A stretch of DNA of 64,000 nucleotides, taken from NCBI GenBank assembly GCA_020161395.1, contig JAIUOE010000001.1, positions 1-64,000 on the forward strand, given 5' to 3'. Shown here piece by piece: positions 32,430 through 41,755 of the stretch; position 1 is the stretch's first letter, and each line of letters opens with the position of its first letter. A program made the translations under genes and the position numbers. A model generated the notes under the pieces. It saw only the letters and a list, made by a program, of their open reading frames with translations, did no database searches and was not told the DNA's origin. This stretch comes from Bacteroidota bacterium. GTDB taxonomy: Bacteria > Bacteroidota > Ignavibacteria > Ignavibacteriales > Ignavibacteriaceae.

Positions 32430-34346
32430 CTATTTTGTTCTCGCCAAACGGAATCCGATAAAGGTGCCCCCATACATAGGCGCGCTGAAAAAACGGCAGG
32501 CAACGCGACAATATTCCGGCTCGTAGCACCAACTGCCACCACGACTCACACGACCGGACCCCGAATTAGCTCCCTTGGGGTTCGTCTGACTTGAGGATGT
32601 GTATTTTGAGTACCAGTCCCAACACCATTCCCCTACATTTCCACTCATGTCATTTATCCCCAGTTCGTTAGGTTGCTTCCCGCCAACGGTATGGGTCTCT
32701 CTTCCTGTGTTATCTCTATACCAAGCCACTTCGTCTGCGTTGTTGCTCCCGATGTATGTATATCCTTTGCTCTTGTTTCCTCCTCTTGCTGCATATTCCC
32801 ACTCTGCTTCTGTTGGTAGTCTGTATCCGTTTGCATTGAAGTCGCAGATTATATTTTCTCCGCTTCCCGCGTATGCCTTCTGTAATCCCTCCGTCTCACT
32901 CAATTTGTTGCAGAACTGAACTGCATCGTACCAGGAAGCCTGTTCAACCGGTTTTCTCTTCCCCTTGAAATTTGAGGGATTACTCCCCATCACACTCTCC
33001 CATAATTCCTGTGTAACTTCATATTTCCCAATCTGAAAGCTTCCTACCGTAACAAAATGTACCGGCTTCTCATCCGATTGTCCGTCATTACTTCCCATCT
33101 GAAAAACGCCACCTTCAACGACAATCATTTCATTTAAATGTTTTACAGATATTGCAGTGTCAGTGGTTGCGGCTTTAGTGGCTGGTGCAGATATCTCAAC
33201 TGCGACAGAATCTGCGACTGCGGGTAGTGTTGGCACTTTTCTCACGAGCAATGACGGCAAAATATATAATGCTACTGCAGTAACCGCCATAACGACAAAC
33301 CATATCCAATAATATCGGTTTTCGTTCGAAGTTAAACTTTGTTTTGAATTTGCAGCGGATGTTTCCCTGGATTTTGAATGTACTGATTCTGTTTTTGGTT
33401 TTGTTTCAGGTTCAGATTCAGGTTTTTTAGGTTCGGGTTTAGGCTGTCTTTGATATTCCACTTCACTCACCTTCGGCGGAACAAATTTCGGTATTTCCTG
33501 ATAAACTGTCTCACCACTTCTTTCAAGTCTCTCGAGTTCTTTGAGCATTTCATTTGCACTTGGGAAACGGTATTCTCTCTCCTTATCGATCGCATTCATT
33601 ACAAAATCTGACAGGGCATCTGAGATGCCGGGGTAAAAATGTGTCGGAGGAGGTACTTTCCCTGTCATTATTGTTGCGTAAACAGAGGTGGGTGTCGTAT
33701 CTTTACTTGATTCAAACGGGGTGTGACCGCACAGCATCTCATAGAAGGTCATTCCAAGTGAATATACATCTGTACGGATATCTATTGTGGAGGGGGATAT
33801 TATCTGTTCGGGACTCATATACACAGGGGTTCCCTTCACCACAGTGCTGGCATGCCCTCCGCCTCCTTCCAAAGCCTTCGCTATTCCAAAATCGGTTATC
33901 TTTACCGTATCATCAGCTGTCACCAAAACATTCAAGGGCTTTATATCGCGGTGGATTATCGGTTCATGCCGGCTGTGGATGTAGGATATGCCCTCAAGCA
34001 TCTGCTTAAATAACTTGATGGCTCTCTCACGGTATATCGGACCGGTTTCCCGCTTTATGATTTCACTCAAGGTTCTTCCCTGAATGTATTCCATGACTAT
34101 GTAGTAGTCTTCACTCACGCTGAACAAGTCGTAAACTCTGACGATGTTCTTGTGGGACAGACCCCTCAATGTCACACCTTCATTCAGGAACAGCTTTAAT
34201 GCTGCAGGGTCTTTACTGTACTGCTCCCAAAGTCTCTTTAACGCATAAATCTCGTTGAAATGGATGTGTCTGGCTTTGTAAACCACACCCATTCCACCCT
34301 GCCCCAACTGCTCCAATAACTCGTATGTGTGAACGATTTTTCCCAT
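32430..34346 (-). CDS. Ser/Thr kinase fused to periplasmic SUMF1 domain
   Basis: A 638-residue transmembrane kinase. The N-terminal kinase domain (about 1-270) has GQGGMGVVYK, HRDIKPLNVL and DFGIAK, so it should be active. A Pro/Glu/Lys linker follows, then a membrane helix (about 345-366), then a formylglycine-generating-enzyme-type (SUMF1) domain (about 410-638) in the periplasm, with GGVFQMGSNDGQSDEKPVH, YRLPTEAEWEYAARGG and GFRLART. The Cys pair in SWCYEPEYC is spaced differently from the usual catalytic pair, so it may bind ligand rather than oxidise Cys. The layout recalls Pkn1-type kinases. It ends the phosphosignalling island. Confidence 0.92.
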   Translation of the reverse strand: MGKIVHTYELLEQLGQGGMGVVYKARHIHFNEIYALKRLWEQYSKDPAALKLFLNEGVTLRGLSHKNIVRVYDLFSVSEDYYIVMEYIQGRTLSEIIKRETGPIYRERAIKLFKQMLEGISYIHSRHEPIIHRDIKPLNVLVTADDTVKITDFGIAKALEGGGGHASTVVKGTPVYMSPEQIISPSTIDIRTDVYSLGMTFYEMLCGHTPFESSKDTTPTSVYATIMTGKVPPPTHFYPGISDALSDFVMNAIDKEREYRFPSANEMLKELERLERSGETVYQEIPKFVPPKVSEVEYQRQPKPEPKKPESEPETKPKTESVHSKSRETSAANSKQSLTSNENRYYWIWFVVMAVTAVALYILPSLLVRKVPTLPAVADSVAVEISAPATKAATTDTAISVKHLNEMIVVEGGVFQMGSNDGQSDEKPVHFVTVGSFQIGKYEVTQELWESVMGSNPSNFKGKRKPVEQASWYDAVQFCNKLSETEGLQKAYAGSGENIICDFNANGYRLPTEAEWEYAARGGNKSKGYTYIGSNNADEVAWYRDNTGRETHTVGGKQPNELGINDMSGNVGEWCWDWYSKYTSSSQTNPKGANSGSGRVSRGGSWCYEPEYCRVACRFFSAPMYGGTFIGFRLARTK

Positions 34347-34514
34347 CTTCTGCCTGAAAAGTGATGTATCAGTATATAGGGAGAATATGCGGAGGTTCGG
34401 AAAATTTTTGTGAATATTAATTACATCAAGTCCGAAACCTCTTTTAATATTGAGGGAGGGATTCAGCGTAATTGTTGACTATCTGTAATGAAGTTTTGCC
34501 GGTGAGCTTTGGAC

Positions 34515-35411
34515 TTACTTCCCGAGTTCTATTAGTGAAATACTTCTTCGCCTGTTTCTCTCCATGTCGAGTACTTTGACCACAAGATTTCCGGTGATTT
34601 CAAATGACTTTGAGTGTTTGTTCTCATTGGACTTATCTTTTGATTTATCTTTGTCTTTTGTCGGCTTTTCTGTTTTGTGAGGGAACACGAATTTTATTTC
34701 TGCAGAATCCATAGGGTGAATTTCGACCGGAAGCGGTTTTTCGGTCACATTGATTGCGGTACCGGAACCTGTATTTAGAATAATTTTCTCATCAAAAGAA
34801 ATTTTAACGGAATAGGAGAAAGGATTTTTTACTGAGACTGTTGCCTTCAAATTCCCACCCTCTTCTTTGTACTTCCCTTTAATGTGCTCGTTATTATCGG
34901 TGAAAGCCCTGATTGTCTCACTCATTATCCGGTCAAGGACTGAATCAGGTGAAATTTTGCCGGAGTAATTGATATCCCAGTTTCTGTAAAAAATCCCGGT
35001 TTCCAGAGAGATTGTGAGTTCAACTGGTTTATGGAGCAAGTCTTTCTCCTCCAAATCGAATACCAGGGGCAGCGAAATGGTATCCGATTCTCCGGCACCG
35101 ACTGAGAAATCGGCGTTTCTTGGTTTTATATTTTTCCCGCCAAACCTGACTTCGAATTTACCGGGGGTAATAGCCAATGCAAGATGGTTTTTTATAATCA
35201 GAGGAATGGTGATTTTCAGAGTGGAATCATCAAACTCCTCGACACTAAGATCAGAGGTAACTATCGCTGCCTCCACACCCTTTTCTTTCGAGGAAAATGC
35301 AAGGTAATCGACAAGGAGAAAAAGCACCACAACCGTTGCAAAAACAATTGCTCCCAGTCTGATATTATTATAATATTTTCTGTCAACAGTTTCGAACATT
35401 GTCCACCTCAA
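34515..35411 (-). CDS. Membrane-anchored LEA14/WHy-like protein
   Basis: A 298-residue protein with one N-terminal membrane helix (about residues 15-37). The external part has two beta-rich segments resembling the LEA14/WHy fold (VEEFDDSTLKITIPLIIKNHLALAI and AGESDTISLPLVF, quoted in parts; then GGNLKATVSVKNPFSYSVKI). A Lys/Asp/Ser-rich insertion lies near residue 255. Its start overlaps the kinase stop by four bases (ATGA), so it is translated together with the kinase at 35408 and is a likely partner or substrate. No enzymatic motif was seen. Confidence 0.65.
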   Translation of the reverse strand: MRWTMFETVDRKYYNNIRLGAIVFATVVVLFLLVDYLAFSSKEKGVEAAIVTSDLSVEEFDDSTLKITIPLIIKNHLALAITPGKFEVRFGGKNIKPRNADFSVGAGESDTISLPLVFDLEEKDLLHKPVELTISLETGIFYRNWDINYSGKISPDSVLDRIMSETIRAFTDNNEHIKGKYKEEGGNLKATVSVKNPFSYSVKISFDEKIILNTGSGTAINVTEKPLPVEIHPMDSAEIKFVFPHKTEKPTKDKDKSKDKSNENKHSKSFEITGNLVVKVLDMERNRRRSISLIELGK

Positions 35412-36580
35412 TTTTGGGTTGAGTCGGGGGGAATTGTCTCCTCATCGACTGCCGGTTTTTTCTTCTTCACGGTATCAGCCTTTGCGGCATCTATGGAATC
35501 TTTTTTGGCTTTCGCTTCCTTGTCTCTTCTCATTTTCTCTTTTTCCCGTTGCAGTTTGTCAAACTCAACCTTGTCAATTGAGTCCTTGTTTACCGTAACG
35601 GTATCCTTCACTATCTTACCTCCTTTGATCATTTTGGTAAGATCGTTACCAAAAATAAAGAGGAGAACCACAACCGCTGTCAGGGCAAGCAAAAGGAGGA
35701 ATGAAGCGGAGCCACTGGATACCTTCTGTGACGGAGTTTGCTTTTCTTCATTTGCATTTCGAAGATGGAAATCGATATACTCCTCACAATGTCCGTATCT
35801 TGTTGACTTGTCCTTTGCGGTCATGTGATAAATCATTTTTACCACACCGGGGGAGATATGCGGATAGTAGTCGAGAGGATTTTTTATAGGTGTATTAACG
35901 ATCTCGTTCATCAGATCATACTCTGAATCAAGCCCCGTGTTATAGGGGAGGTTCCCCGTTAACATTTCATAGAGAGTCACACCAAGCGAATAGACATCAG
36001 TTCTTTGATCGACCGCCTTCGGGTTCTTTATCTGTTCGGGAGACATGTAATAAACAGTTCCGAGTTTCGTCCCTGTTTGCGTCATCCCTTTGTCACCAAG
36101 AATCTTCGCTATTCCAAAATCGGTAATCTTCGGGTTACCGCTTTTACCATCAATGATGATATTTCCGGGTTTTATGTCACGGTGGATTATCCCCTGCGAG
36201 TGGGCATAAGCAAGACCGCGAAGGATTTTATGAAATATCGGCAGTGCCCTGTCTTCCGGAAGCAGCCCCGTTTTCCGGAGCATCTCTTTAAGAGTCATGC
36301 CGTCAACATATTCCATTACAATGAAATAGTCATCGCCATACTGAACCAGCCGGGTAAGTTTGACGATATACGGATGTGTCAGCTTATACTGTGCCTTGGC
36401 TTCGGTTTTAAACCTCTCGACGATTTCCGGATCAGTGGTAAGTGCCGGATGCAGCAGTTTAATTGCCACTTCCTGCTGCATGTGGATATCCTCGGCAAGA
36501 TATACTGTACCCATTCCGCCTTCACCGATTTTACGGATTATTCTGTATTCGTCTTTTATAATCTGGTTTTCTGTGAACAT
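35408..36580 (-). CDS. Transmembrane Ser/Thr protein kinase (PknB-like)
   Basis: A 390-residue kinase. The kinase domain (about 12-275) has GEGGMGTVYLAED, the Lys in VAIKLL, HRDIKPGNIII, DFGIAK and the MSPEQI activation segment, so it should be active. A membrane helix follows (about 288-311), then a short extracellular tail rich in Lys and Asp without PASTA repeats. It is next to a PP2C phosphatase and FHA proteins, the standard writer, eraser and reader set. The start follows the phosphatase stop by 18 bases. Confidence 0.93.
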   Translation of the reverse strand: MFTENQIIKDEYRIIRKIGEGGMGTVYLAEDIHMQQEVAIKLLHPALTTDPEIVERFKTEAKAQYKLTHPYIVKLTRLVQYGDDYFIVMEYVDGMTLKEMLRKTGLLPEDRALPIFHKILRGLAYAHSQGIIHRDIKPGNIIIDGKSGNPKITDFGIAKILGDKGMTQTGTKLGTVYYMSPEQIKNPKAVDQRTDVYSLGVTLYEMLTGNLPYNTGLDSEYDLMNEIVNTPIKNPLDYYPHISPGVVKMIYHMTAKDKSTRYGHCEEYIDFHLRNANEEKQTPSQKVSSGSASFLLLLALTAVVVLLFIFGNDLTKMIKGGKIVKDTVTVNKDSIDKVEFDKLQREKEKMRRDKEAKAKKDSIDAAKADTVKKKKPAVDEETIPPDSTQN

Positions 36581-36598
36581 AAAATCTTTGTCGTTGGG

Positions 36599-37609
36599 TT
36601 AGTTTCCATTGCCTTGCTTAGTATCGGTATTTCCAGTCTTATCCGCGTCCTGCTTCTTTTTTGACTGATTTGAAGTGTCGTCGGTTTTTTTCACCTGAGT
36701 GGTGTCTTTTGCCGTGTTTACGACTTCATTTGATTCGGGAATCACAACTTTCTGATTAAAGTTGCTTAAGACATACCACAGAATCAGAACCAGAAGTGCA
36801 ACACCTGCAATTATACCTGCCTGCGTCAGTTTTGCTTTGTCCTTCAGACTTGCAGCTTTCCTTTTCCCTTCGGCGACTTTGATAACCTGGACGGTTATGT
36901 TGTCCTTGCCACCCCGGTCGTTGGCAAGATTCACGAGTTTGTTACATGCTTCGATGGGAGGATTCTTAAGAACAATGTCCCTGATCTCCCTGTCTTCCAC
37001 ATGACCTGTCAGTCCATCCGAACAGAGGACAATAATATCATCCTTGAATAAAACCTCATCTCTGGGGTCGACCTGTGGTTCAGAGTTGCCATTGGGACCA
37101 AGAGAGCGAAGAATCACATTTTTTTGCGGGTGATGTTCAGCCTGCTCCTCGGTGATAATGTTGCTGTCAACCATCTCCTGAACGAGGGAGTGATCCCGTG
37201 TCAGTCTCTCTATCTCATCTTCACGGATACGGTAAATTCTGCTGTCTCCGATGTGGGCAAAGTAGAGGTGATTGTTGTTAATAAGCACAACCACAGCAGT
37301 CGAGCCCATTCTTCCGAGTTCGGGATCTTCTTCCGCCTTAATGGTTATCTCTTTGTCAGCAAGCTTTAAGGAATTGAAGAGCTCCATTCTCAGGTCGGCT
37401 CCCGGTTTCACTCCCTCGAAGTGTTTCTTGATGGCTTCAACTGCGGTAGTGGAAGCCACTTTGCCTCCTTTATACCCGCCCATTCCATCACAAACAATGA
37501 AGAGTTCGCCAAACACACCGCTGTAGTAGCCGAAATAGTCCTCATTCGCCTTCCTTACCTGACCAACATCAGATCTGTTCCCAAACTCGAGTTTAATTTT
37601 ATCTGCCAT
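36599..37609 (-). CDS. PP2C-family protein phosphatase
   Basis: A 336-residue phosphatase of the Stp1/PrpC type. The PP2C domain (about 5-240) contains the metal-binding motifs RKANEDYFGYY, VCDGMGGYKGG, GDSRIYRI, CSDGLTGHV and GGKDNITVQVI. A membrane helix (about 268-286) and a periplasmic Lys/Asp/Thr-rich tail follow, which is an addition to the soluble form of the family. It should dephosphorylate targets of the neighbouring kinases. It is encoded between the VWA-FHA gene and the kinase. Confidence 0.94.
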   Translation of the reverse strand: MADKIKLEFGNRSDVGQVRKANEDYFGYYSGVFGELFIVCDGMGGYKGGKVASTTAVEAIKKHFEGVKPGADLRMELFNSLKLADKEITIKAEEDPELGRMGSTAVVVLINNNHLYFAHIGDSRIYRIREDEIERLTRDHSLVQEMVDSNIITEEQAEHHPQKNVILRSLGPNGNSEPQVDPRDEVLFKDDIIVLCSDGLTGHVEDREIRDIVLKNPPIEACNKLVNLANDRGGKDNITVQVIKVAEGKRKAASLKDKAKLTQAGIIAGVALLVLILWYVLSNFNQKVVIPESNEVVNTAKDTTQVKKTDDTSNQSKKKQDADKTGNTDTKQGNGN

Positions 37610-37622
37610 TTCCTTTTCCCGG

Positions 37623-39230
37623 CTATTTTATTCTGAAGTGACCTTCGCAGCCACCAATCTTAAATGAATTTCCATCCGATATCAGCACTGGTCCTGTTAT
37701 CCTGTTCATATTTACAAATACACCGTTGGATGAATTAAGGTCTTCTATTACGAAGCCGGCATTGTTCCAGGAAATTTTTGCATGTCTTTTTGACACGGTT
37801 GATACGGGCAGCACCAGTGTGGCATCCGCCTGAGATCTGCCGATAATGGCTCCCGATTTTGTGACTGTGAACTGTTGTCCGGCGAGTTCCCCGACCTTCA
37901 CATCCAGAAAGAGGGTGGAAACACTTCCCGATCCCTGACCGGGTCTTACTATCACAGTTCTGCCGGCATCACCCTGTTCGGTTACAGTCGGTGCAAACGG
38001 TTCATCCACCACGGTTTTCCCCGATGTTGAAACGGGACGGGCAGGAGTCTCGACGGGTGATTTAGCCTTTTCGAACTCTTCCTTTTCCCTTTGTAAAGCG
38101 AGTCTGGCAGCTTCGGCTTCCTCTTCCTGACGGCGGCGTCTTTCAACTTCCTGCCTTTTTTTCTTGTTCGAACTTGTTACAATGAGCACAATTCCACCAA
38201 CAAGGAGGAGCACCCCGGCACCAATCAGCACATACAGGAGCGGGAATTCTGTGGTATCCTCCGGTTTTGCGGCAGCTTTGGAAGGAGGGAGATTCACCTT
38301 TCCGCTTACTTCACTTTTCAACTGATCTTTTTTTGCAGTAAAAACTCCATTCACATCCTGACCTTTTCCTTCAAGATCAAAGACCGAGTAGGAAAGGATG
38401 TAGATGTTCATGATGTTGTCACGCATCTTTCTGAAATTCTCGTCGAGCTGTTCCTTCCCGGGCGATTCATAATATCTGCCACCGGTCTCATTTCCAATTT
38501 TCTCAAGGTTCTGAAGGGAAATTCTGTCAGCGGAAGTGTACCCAAATGTGAAAACGGGGACACCAATTTCCTTGGCTTTTGCGATCACATCATCAATCGA
38601 GTAGGCGCCGTTGGGACTGTCGTTGTTGCCGTCACCGATGACTATAAGGTTTACCGGTTCATCGGCTTTTGCTTTGTCACGAAGTTTCTCAAGTCCTTTG
38701 TTGGCTCCATAGAAAAGCGAGGTATGGGGGTCTTTCGCAGAAAGTTTTTTCACCTGTTCGGTGAGATAACCCTTGTCGTTGCTGAAGTCTGCTACAAGAT
38801 TTGCATCTTCTCCGTAACTGTAGATGGCAAGGTAATCCTTGTCGCCAAGTTCATTAATAAACCGGAGAACCGCAGCCTTCGAATCTTCGATCGGCTTCCC
38901 CTTCATCGAACCTGAAATATCGAAACAGAGGACTGTGTATATCCCTTTTCCGGTGGCTGCAAGAGTGGAAACCGAGTTGATTTTTCCTTCTTTCCCGTCG
39001 AGGAAGGCTGTAAAGTTACCCTTGTCGAGCCCCTTTACTGCTACTCCATAATTGTCGTACACGAGCAGGGAAGTGAGGGTATTCCTCGGAAATTCCTTTG
39101 TGTTACTCTTGATGTATCTTGCATTCAATCCCTGTCCATCTGCCTGAAATGGTGCCGAAAGAAGAAGAATGGCAAACAGCAGATTTGAAAACAATGCCCT
39201 TGTAAACGCAGAATGAATTACTTTTTTCAT
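37623..39230 (-). CDS. Secreted/membrane VWA-FHA protein
   Basis: A 535-residue protein. Signal peptide (to about 33), a von Willebrand A domain (about 90-290) with intact MIDAS DISGS, a membrane helix (about 335-357), a Glu/Arg-rich coiled coil (about 360-395), and a C-terminal cytoplasmic FHA domain (about 455-535, GRSQADATLVL, SKRHAKI, SSNGVFVN). It could sense a metal-dependent ligand outside and bind phosphothreonine inside, coupling to the kinases encoded downstream. The phosphatase gene follows after 13 bases. Confidence 0.88.
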   Translation of the reverse strand: MKKVIHSAFTRALFSNLLFAILLLSAPFQADGQGLNARYIKSNTKEFPRNTLTSLLVYDNYGVAVKGLDKGNFTAFLDGKEGKINSVSTLAATGKGIYTVLCFDISGSMKGKPIEDSKAAVLRFINELGDKDYLAIYSYGEDANLVADFSNDKGYLTEQVKKLSAKDPHTSLFYGANKGLEKLRDKAKADEPVNLIVIGDGNNDSPNGAYSIDDVIAKAKEIGVPVFTFGYTSADRISLQNLEKIGNETGGRYYESPGKEQLDENFRKMRDNIMNIYILSYSVFDLEGKGQDVNGVFTAKKDQLKSEVSGKVNLPPSKAAAKPEDTTEFPLLYVLIGAGVLLLVGGIVLIVTSSNKKKRQEVERRRRQEEEAEAARLALQREKEEFEKAKSPVETPARPVSTSGKTVVDEPFAPTVTEQGDAGRTVIVRPGQGSGSVSTLFLDVKVGELAGQQFTVTKSGAIIGRSQADATLVLPVSTVSKRHAKISWNNAGFVIEDLNSSNGVFVNMNRITGPVLISDGNSFKIGGCEGHFRIK

Positions 39231-39281
39231 CTTAAGTTCTTTCTCAATTTATCGATAAAAAGTTTGAACTGCCTGTTCAGA

Positions 39282-39950
39282 CTAAATAATGATGAATCTT
39301 GTTTTTATTTCTCCAAATTTCACCTCGTCACGGTCAGCGAGCTTCACTTTTTCCTCGATCATTTCACCATTTACAAAAGTTCCGTTAGTCGATAGCTCAT
39401 CAGCAAGATAAAATTTTTCGTCTCTGTAGAGTATCAGGGCGTGTTTGTCGCTCACACTCGAGTTTGGAATGAGAACTGATGCCGGATGAATTCTGCCTAT
39501 GAGATTTCTTCCTTCATAAAGATTGTAAACCATTCCGAGAGGGTCGATATCGTAACTGACGAGAAAACCGACTATTTTTCTTCCTGCCGGATTCACCTTC
39601 TCGCTGCCGAGTGGTGCGAGCATCGGCTGACCGGGTAATGGTTGCTTCGCGGGGGTTACGATTTCGGTTCTGTCTCCTGGTGAAGGGTATGACGCAGGTG
39701 ACTGGTAGGCTGAAACAGAAGGGCCGCCTTTCTCGATAACAGTTCTGTCTTCTGACAATGGTGCCGGTCTCTCTTCCACTACCGTGGGGACTCCGCTTAA
39801 CCGGTCTTCTGCCGGACAATAAGGACAGTAGTCACCTGAATATTGATGACCGTTTGCGCATGTTCTGAATTCTGTTTTCAATTTTGCTCCACATTCCTGA
39901 CAGTGACTTTTATTTGACGGGGTTTCTTTTCCGCATTCGGGACATTTCAT
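39282..39950 (-). CDS. Zinc-ribbon FHA-domain protein
   Basis: A 222-residue cytoplasmic protein. The N-terminus has a C4 zinc ribbon (CPECGKE and CQECGAKL), then another likely ribbon (CANGH, CPYCP). A Pro/Ser-rich linker follows, and the C-terminal FHA domain (about 140-222) includes GRIHPASV, SVSDKHALI and STNGTFVN. It is the first gene of the phosphosignalling island. The ATG at 39950 was chosen, since a GTG at 39956 only adds two residues. Its role as a phosphothreonine reader for the kinases is inferred from the neighbours. Confidence 0.85.
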   Translation of the reverse strand: MKCPECGKETPSNKSHCQECGAKLKTEFRTCANGHQYSGDYCPYCPAEDRLSGVPTVVEERPAPLSEDRTVIEKGGPSVSAYQSPASYPSPGDRTEIVTPAKQPLPGQPMLAPLGSEKVNPAGRKIVGFLVSYDIDPLGMVYNLYEGRNLIGRIHPASVLIPNSSVSDKHALILYRDEKFYLADELSTNGTFVNGEMIEEKVKLADRDEVKFGEIKTRFIII

Positions 39951-40067
39951 TTTCACATCTCAAATTTGTTAATTGATAAATGCAAGATTAACTGACATTT
40001 TTTTACGGGAAAATGTATAAACTCAACCTTAAATATAATATAATAATAAGTGCCCTCGGAAAATTAA

Positions 40068-40508
40068 TCAATATTTCCCGAAAAGCCTGACTATACCTCT
40101 GTGAAATTTGTGTAATCCACCAACGGGTTCAGTGTACATGAGGATGCACTTTCCGGCGACAACCTCGAGACCGGCTTTTTCTGCTGCAGCCTTCACTTCC
40201 ACTGTTCCGCAACCCTGCTGCAACCAGACCGATCTGAATCCTGCAGCCGCAGCTTCCTTTACTACAAAGACAGCATTATCGGGTTTTACACACACTATCA
40301 AAGACTGTGTGAATTCGACCACGAGATCGAGACTTCTGTAACACTTCACCCCTTCAACACTGTCAAGTGATGGATGAACAGGATAAACCGTAAAGCCTCT
40401 GCCTGCTAGTTCTTTAAGTATGGCATTTCCGAATTTCCGGGAATCTTTCGACACTCCTGCAAGGGCAAATGATCTTTTTGAAATAAATTTTTCTATCGTC
40501 TGATTCAT
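40068..40508 (-). CDS. CoA-binding protein (YccU-like)
   Basis: A 146-residue single Rossmann-fold CoA-binding protein. The N-terminal FALAGVSKDSRKFGNAI carries the phosphate-binding loop, with FTVYPVHP and the later SVWLQQGCGT and AGKCILMYTEP segments of the YccU/CoA_binding_2 family. It has no ligase domains and its task is not known. It is divergent from the Mpv17-like gene. Confidence 0.87.
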   Translation of the reverse strand: MNQTIEKFISKRSFALAGVSKDSRKFGNAILKELAGRGFTVYPVHPSLDSVEGVKCYRSLDLVVEFTQSLIVCVKPDNAVFVVKEAAAAGFRSVWLQQGCGTVEVKAAAEKAGLEVVAGKCILMYTEPVGGLHKFHRGIVRLFGKY

Positions 40509-40628
40509 ATCTTTTTTCTCTTATTTTTAAATCAATCGAGTCGTAAACTTAATATAAGTTTATCATTTTTCATTAATTTTAACAATCAGTATACAATTTT
40601 TTTTACACAGTCCGGAATCTCCTGTTTG

Positions 40629-41156
40629 ATGCAATGGTACATTGACATAGTAACACTTCACCCGATTATTTCAGCGATGATCCAGTTTGCCATTCTTGGT
40701 ACCCTGGGTGACATGATTGCTTCATGGATTATCAATAAAAGACCATTCATGCCGTACAAGGCTCATGAACTTCTGCTGAAGTTTGTTGAATGGGCATTCC
40801 TGGCGGTATTGATTAAATATGCGTTTACCGGCTACAAGTCATTTGTGGAAGGCCTTGTTACTGCGGGACTGCTTCCTGAACTGAACAATTTCACGCACGC
40901 ATTTGCAGTTTCATTTGCAATGAATGTGCAGTTTGGTGTACTGCTCGTCCTTTTACACCGGTTTCTTGATAATCTCATCGCAGGAAAAAGCAACTGGGCG
41001 AATATCGATAAAGGATTTTATTCTCTCATCTGGTTCTGGCTTCCGGCTCATACTGTCACTTTTATGCTGCCAAAACCGTATCAAATAGGGCTCGCAGCCC
41101 TGTGGTCTGTGTGCCTCGGAGCAATTCTCGGATTTTTTAACAAAAGAAAGAAGTAA
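40629..41156 (+). CDS. Mpv17/PMP22-like membrane protein
   Basis: A 175-residue protein with four or five membrane helices. The C-terminal segment FWLPAHTVTFMLPKPYQIGLA followed by LWSVCLGAILGFFNK resembles the signature of the Mpv17/PMP22 family (W-P, then N/T-F, then P, then a W-n-x-x-L-S stretch), and the first part has a GDMIASWI motif close to the family's G-D. Mpv17 proteins are otherwise mainly eukaryotic organelle membrane proteins, possibly channels. The assignment is by motif only. The next gene follows after 4 bases, so the two may share a transcript. Confidence 0.6.
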   Translation: MQWYIDIVTLHPIISAMIQFAILGTLGDMIASWIINKRPFMPYKAHELLLKFVEWAFLAVLIKYAFTGYKSFVEGLVTAGLLPELNNFTHAFAVSFAMNVQFGVLLVLLHRFLDNLIAGKSNWANIDKGFYSLIWFWLPAHTVTFMLPKPYQIGLAALWSVCLGAILGFFNKRKK

Positions 41157-41160
41157 CATT

Positions 41161-41661
41161 ATGATCTTTAAGACTACAATGAAGAGCCCTGTCGGGGAAC
41201 TTCTTCTCGGTGCAAATGAGGAAGGCATCACTTTTGTGGAATTTGCCTCGGAAAAAGGAACAGTCCAACTCGAGAAGTTGAGGAAAAAACTGAAGGACGA
41301 TATGATCGAAGGTGAAAATGAGCATCTCACCCGGTTGAAGGTCCAGCTTGACGAATATTTTAAAGGAAAGAGGACTGCATTCGATCTGAATCTGGTTCTG
41401 ACAGGCACCCCATTTCAGAAACAGGTATGGAGAGCCCTGATGGAGATCCCCTTCGGTAAAACCCGTTCATACAAGGAACAGGCAACTGCAATCGGGAAAC
41501 CTTCGGCAGTAAGAGCTGTTGCAAACGCAAACGGTGACAACCTGATAAGTATCGTAATCCCCTGCCACAGGGTTATTGGCTCCAACGGATCGCTCACCGG
41601 TTATGGCGGCGGTCTTGACAGAAAAAAATGGCTGCTTGATTTGGAAAACAGGACAGACTGA
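41161..41661 (+). CDS. ogt: Methylated-DNA--protein-cysteine methyltransferase
   Basis: A 166-residue DNA repair protein that moves the alkyl group from O6-methylguanine to its own Cys. The acceptor Cys135 lies in IPCHRVIGSNGSLTGYGGG, the exact signature, and FGKTRSYKEQA with SAVRAVANANGDN precedes it. The N-terminal half lacks the zinc and regulatory domains of Ada, so it is the Ogt/MGMT type. It lies 4 bases after the Mpv17-like gene. Confidence 0.96.
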   Translation: MIFKTTMKSPVGELLLGANEEGITFVEFASEKGTVQLEKLRKKLKDDMIEGENEHLTRLKVQLDEYFKGKRTAFDLNLVLTGTPFQKQVWRALMEIPFGKTRSYKEQATAIGKPSAVRAVANANGDNLISIVIPCHRVIGSNGSLTGYGGGLDRKKWLLDLENRTD

Positions 41662-41755
41662 TCTGCAACGGTCTTTCCCGGGGTAAATTCCGGAAGTTAT
41701 ATACAAACGAAGATTTTATTTATCTCAATAGTTTCAACTAACAAAGGTTCAAAGA

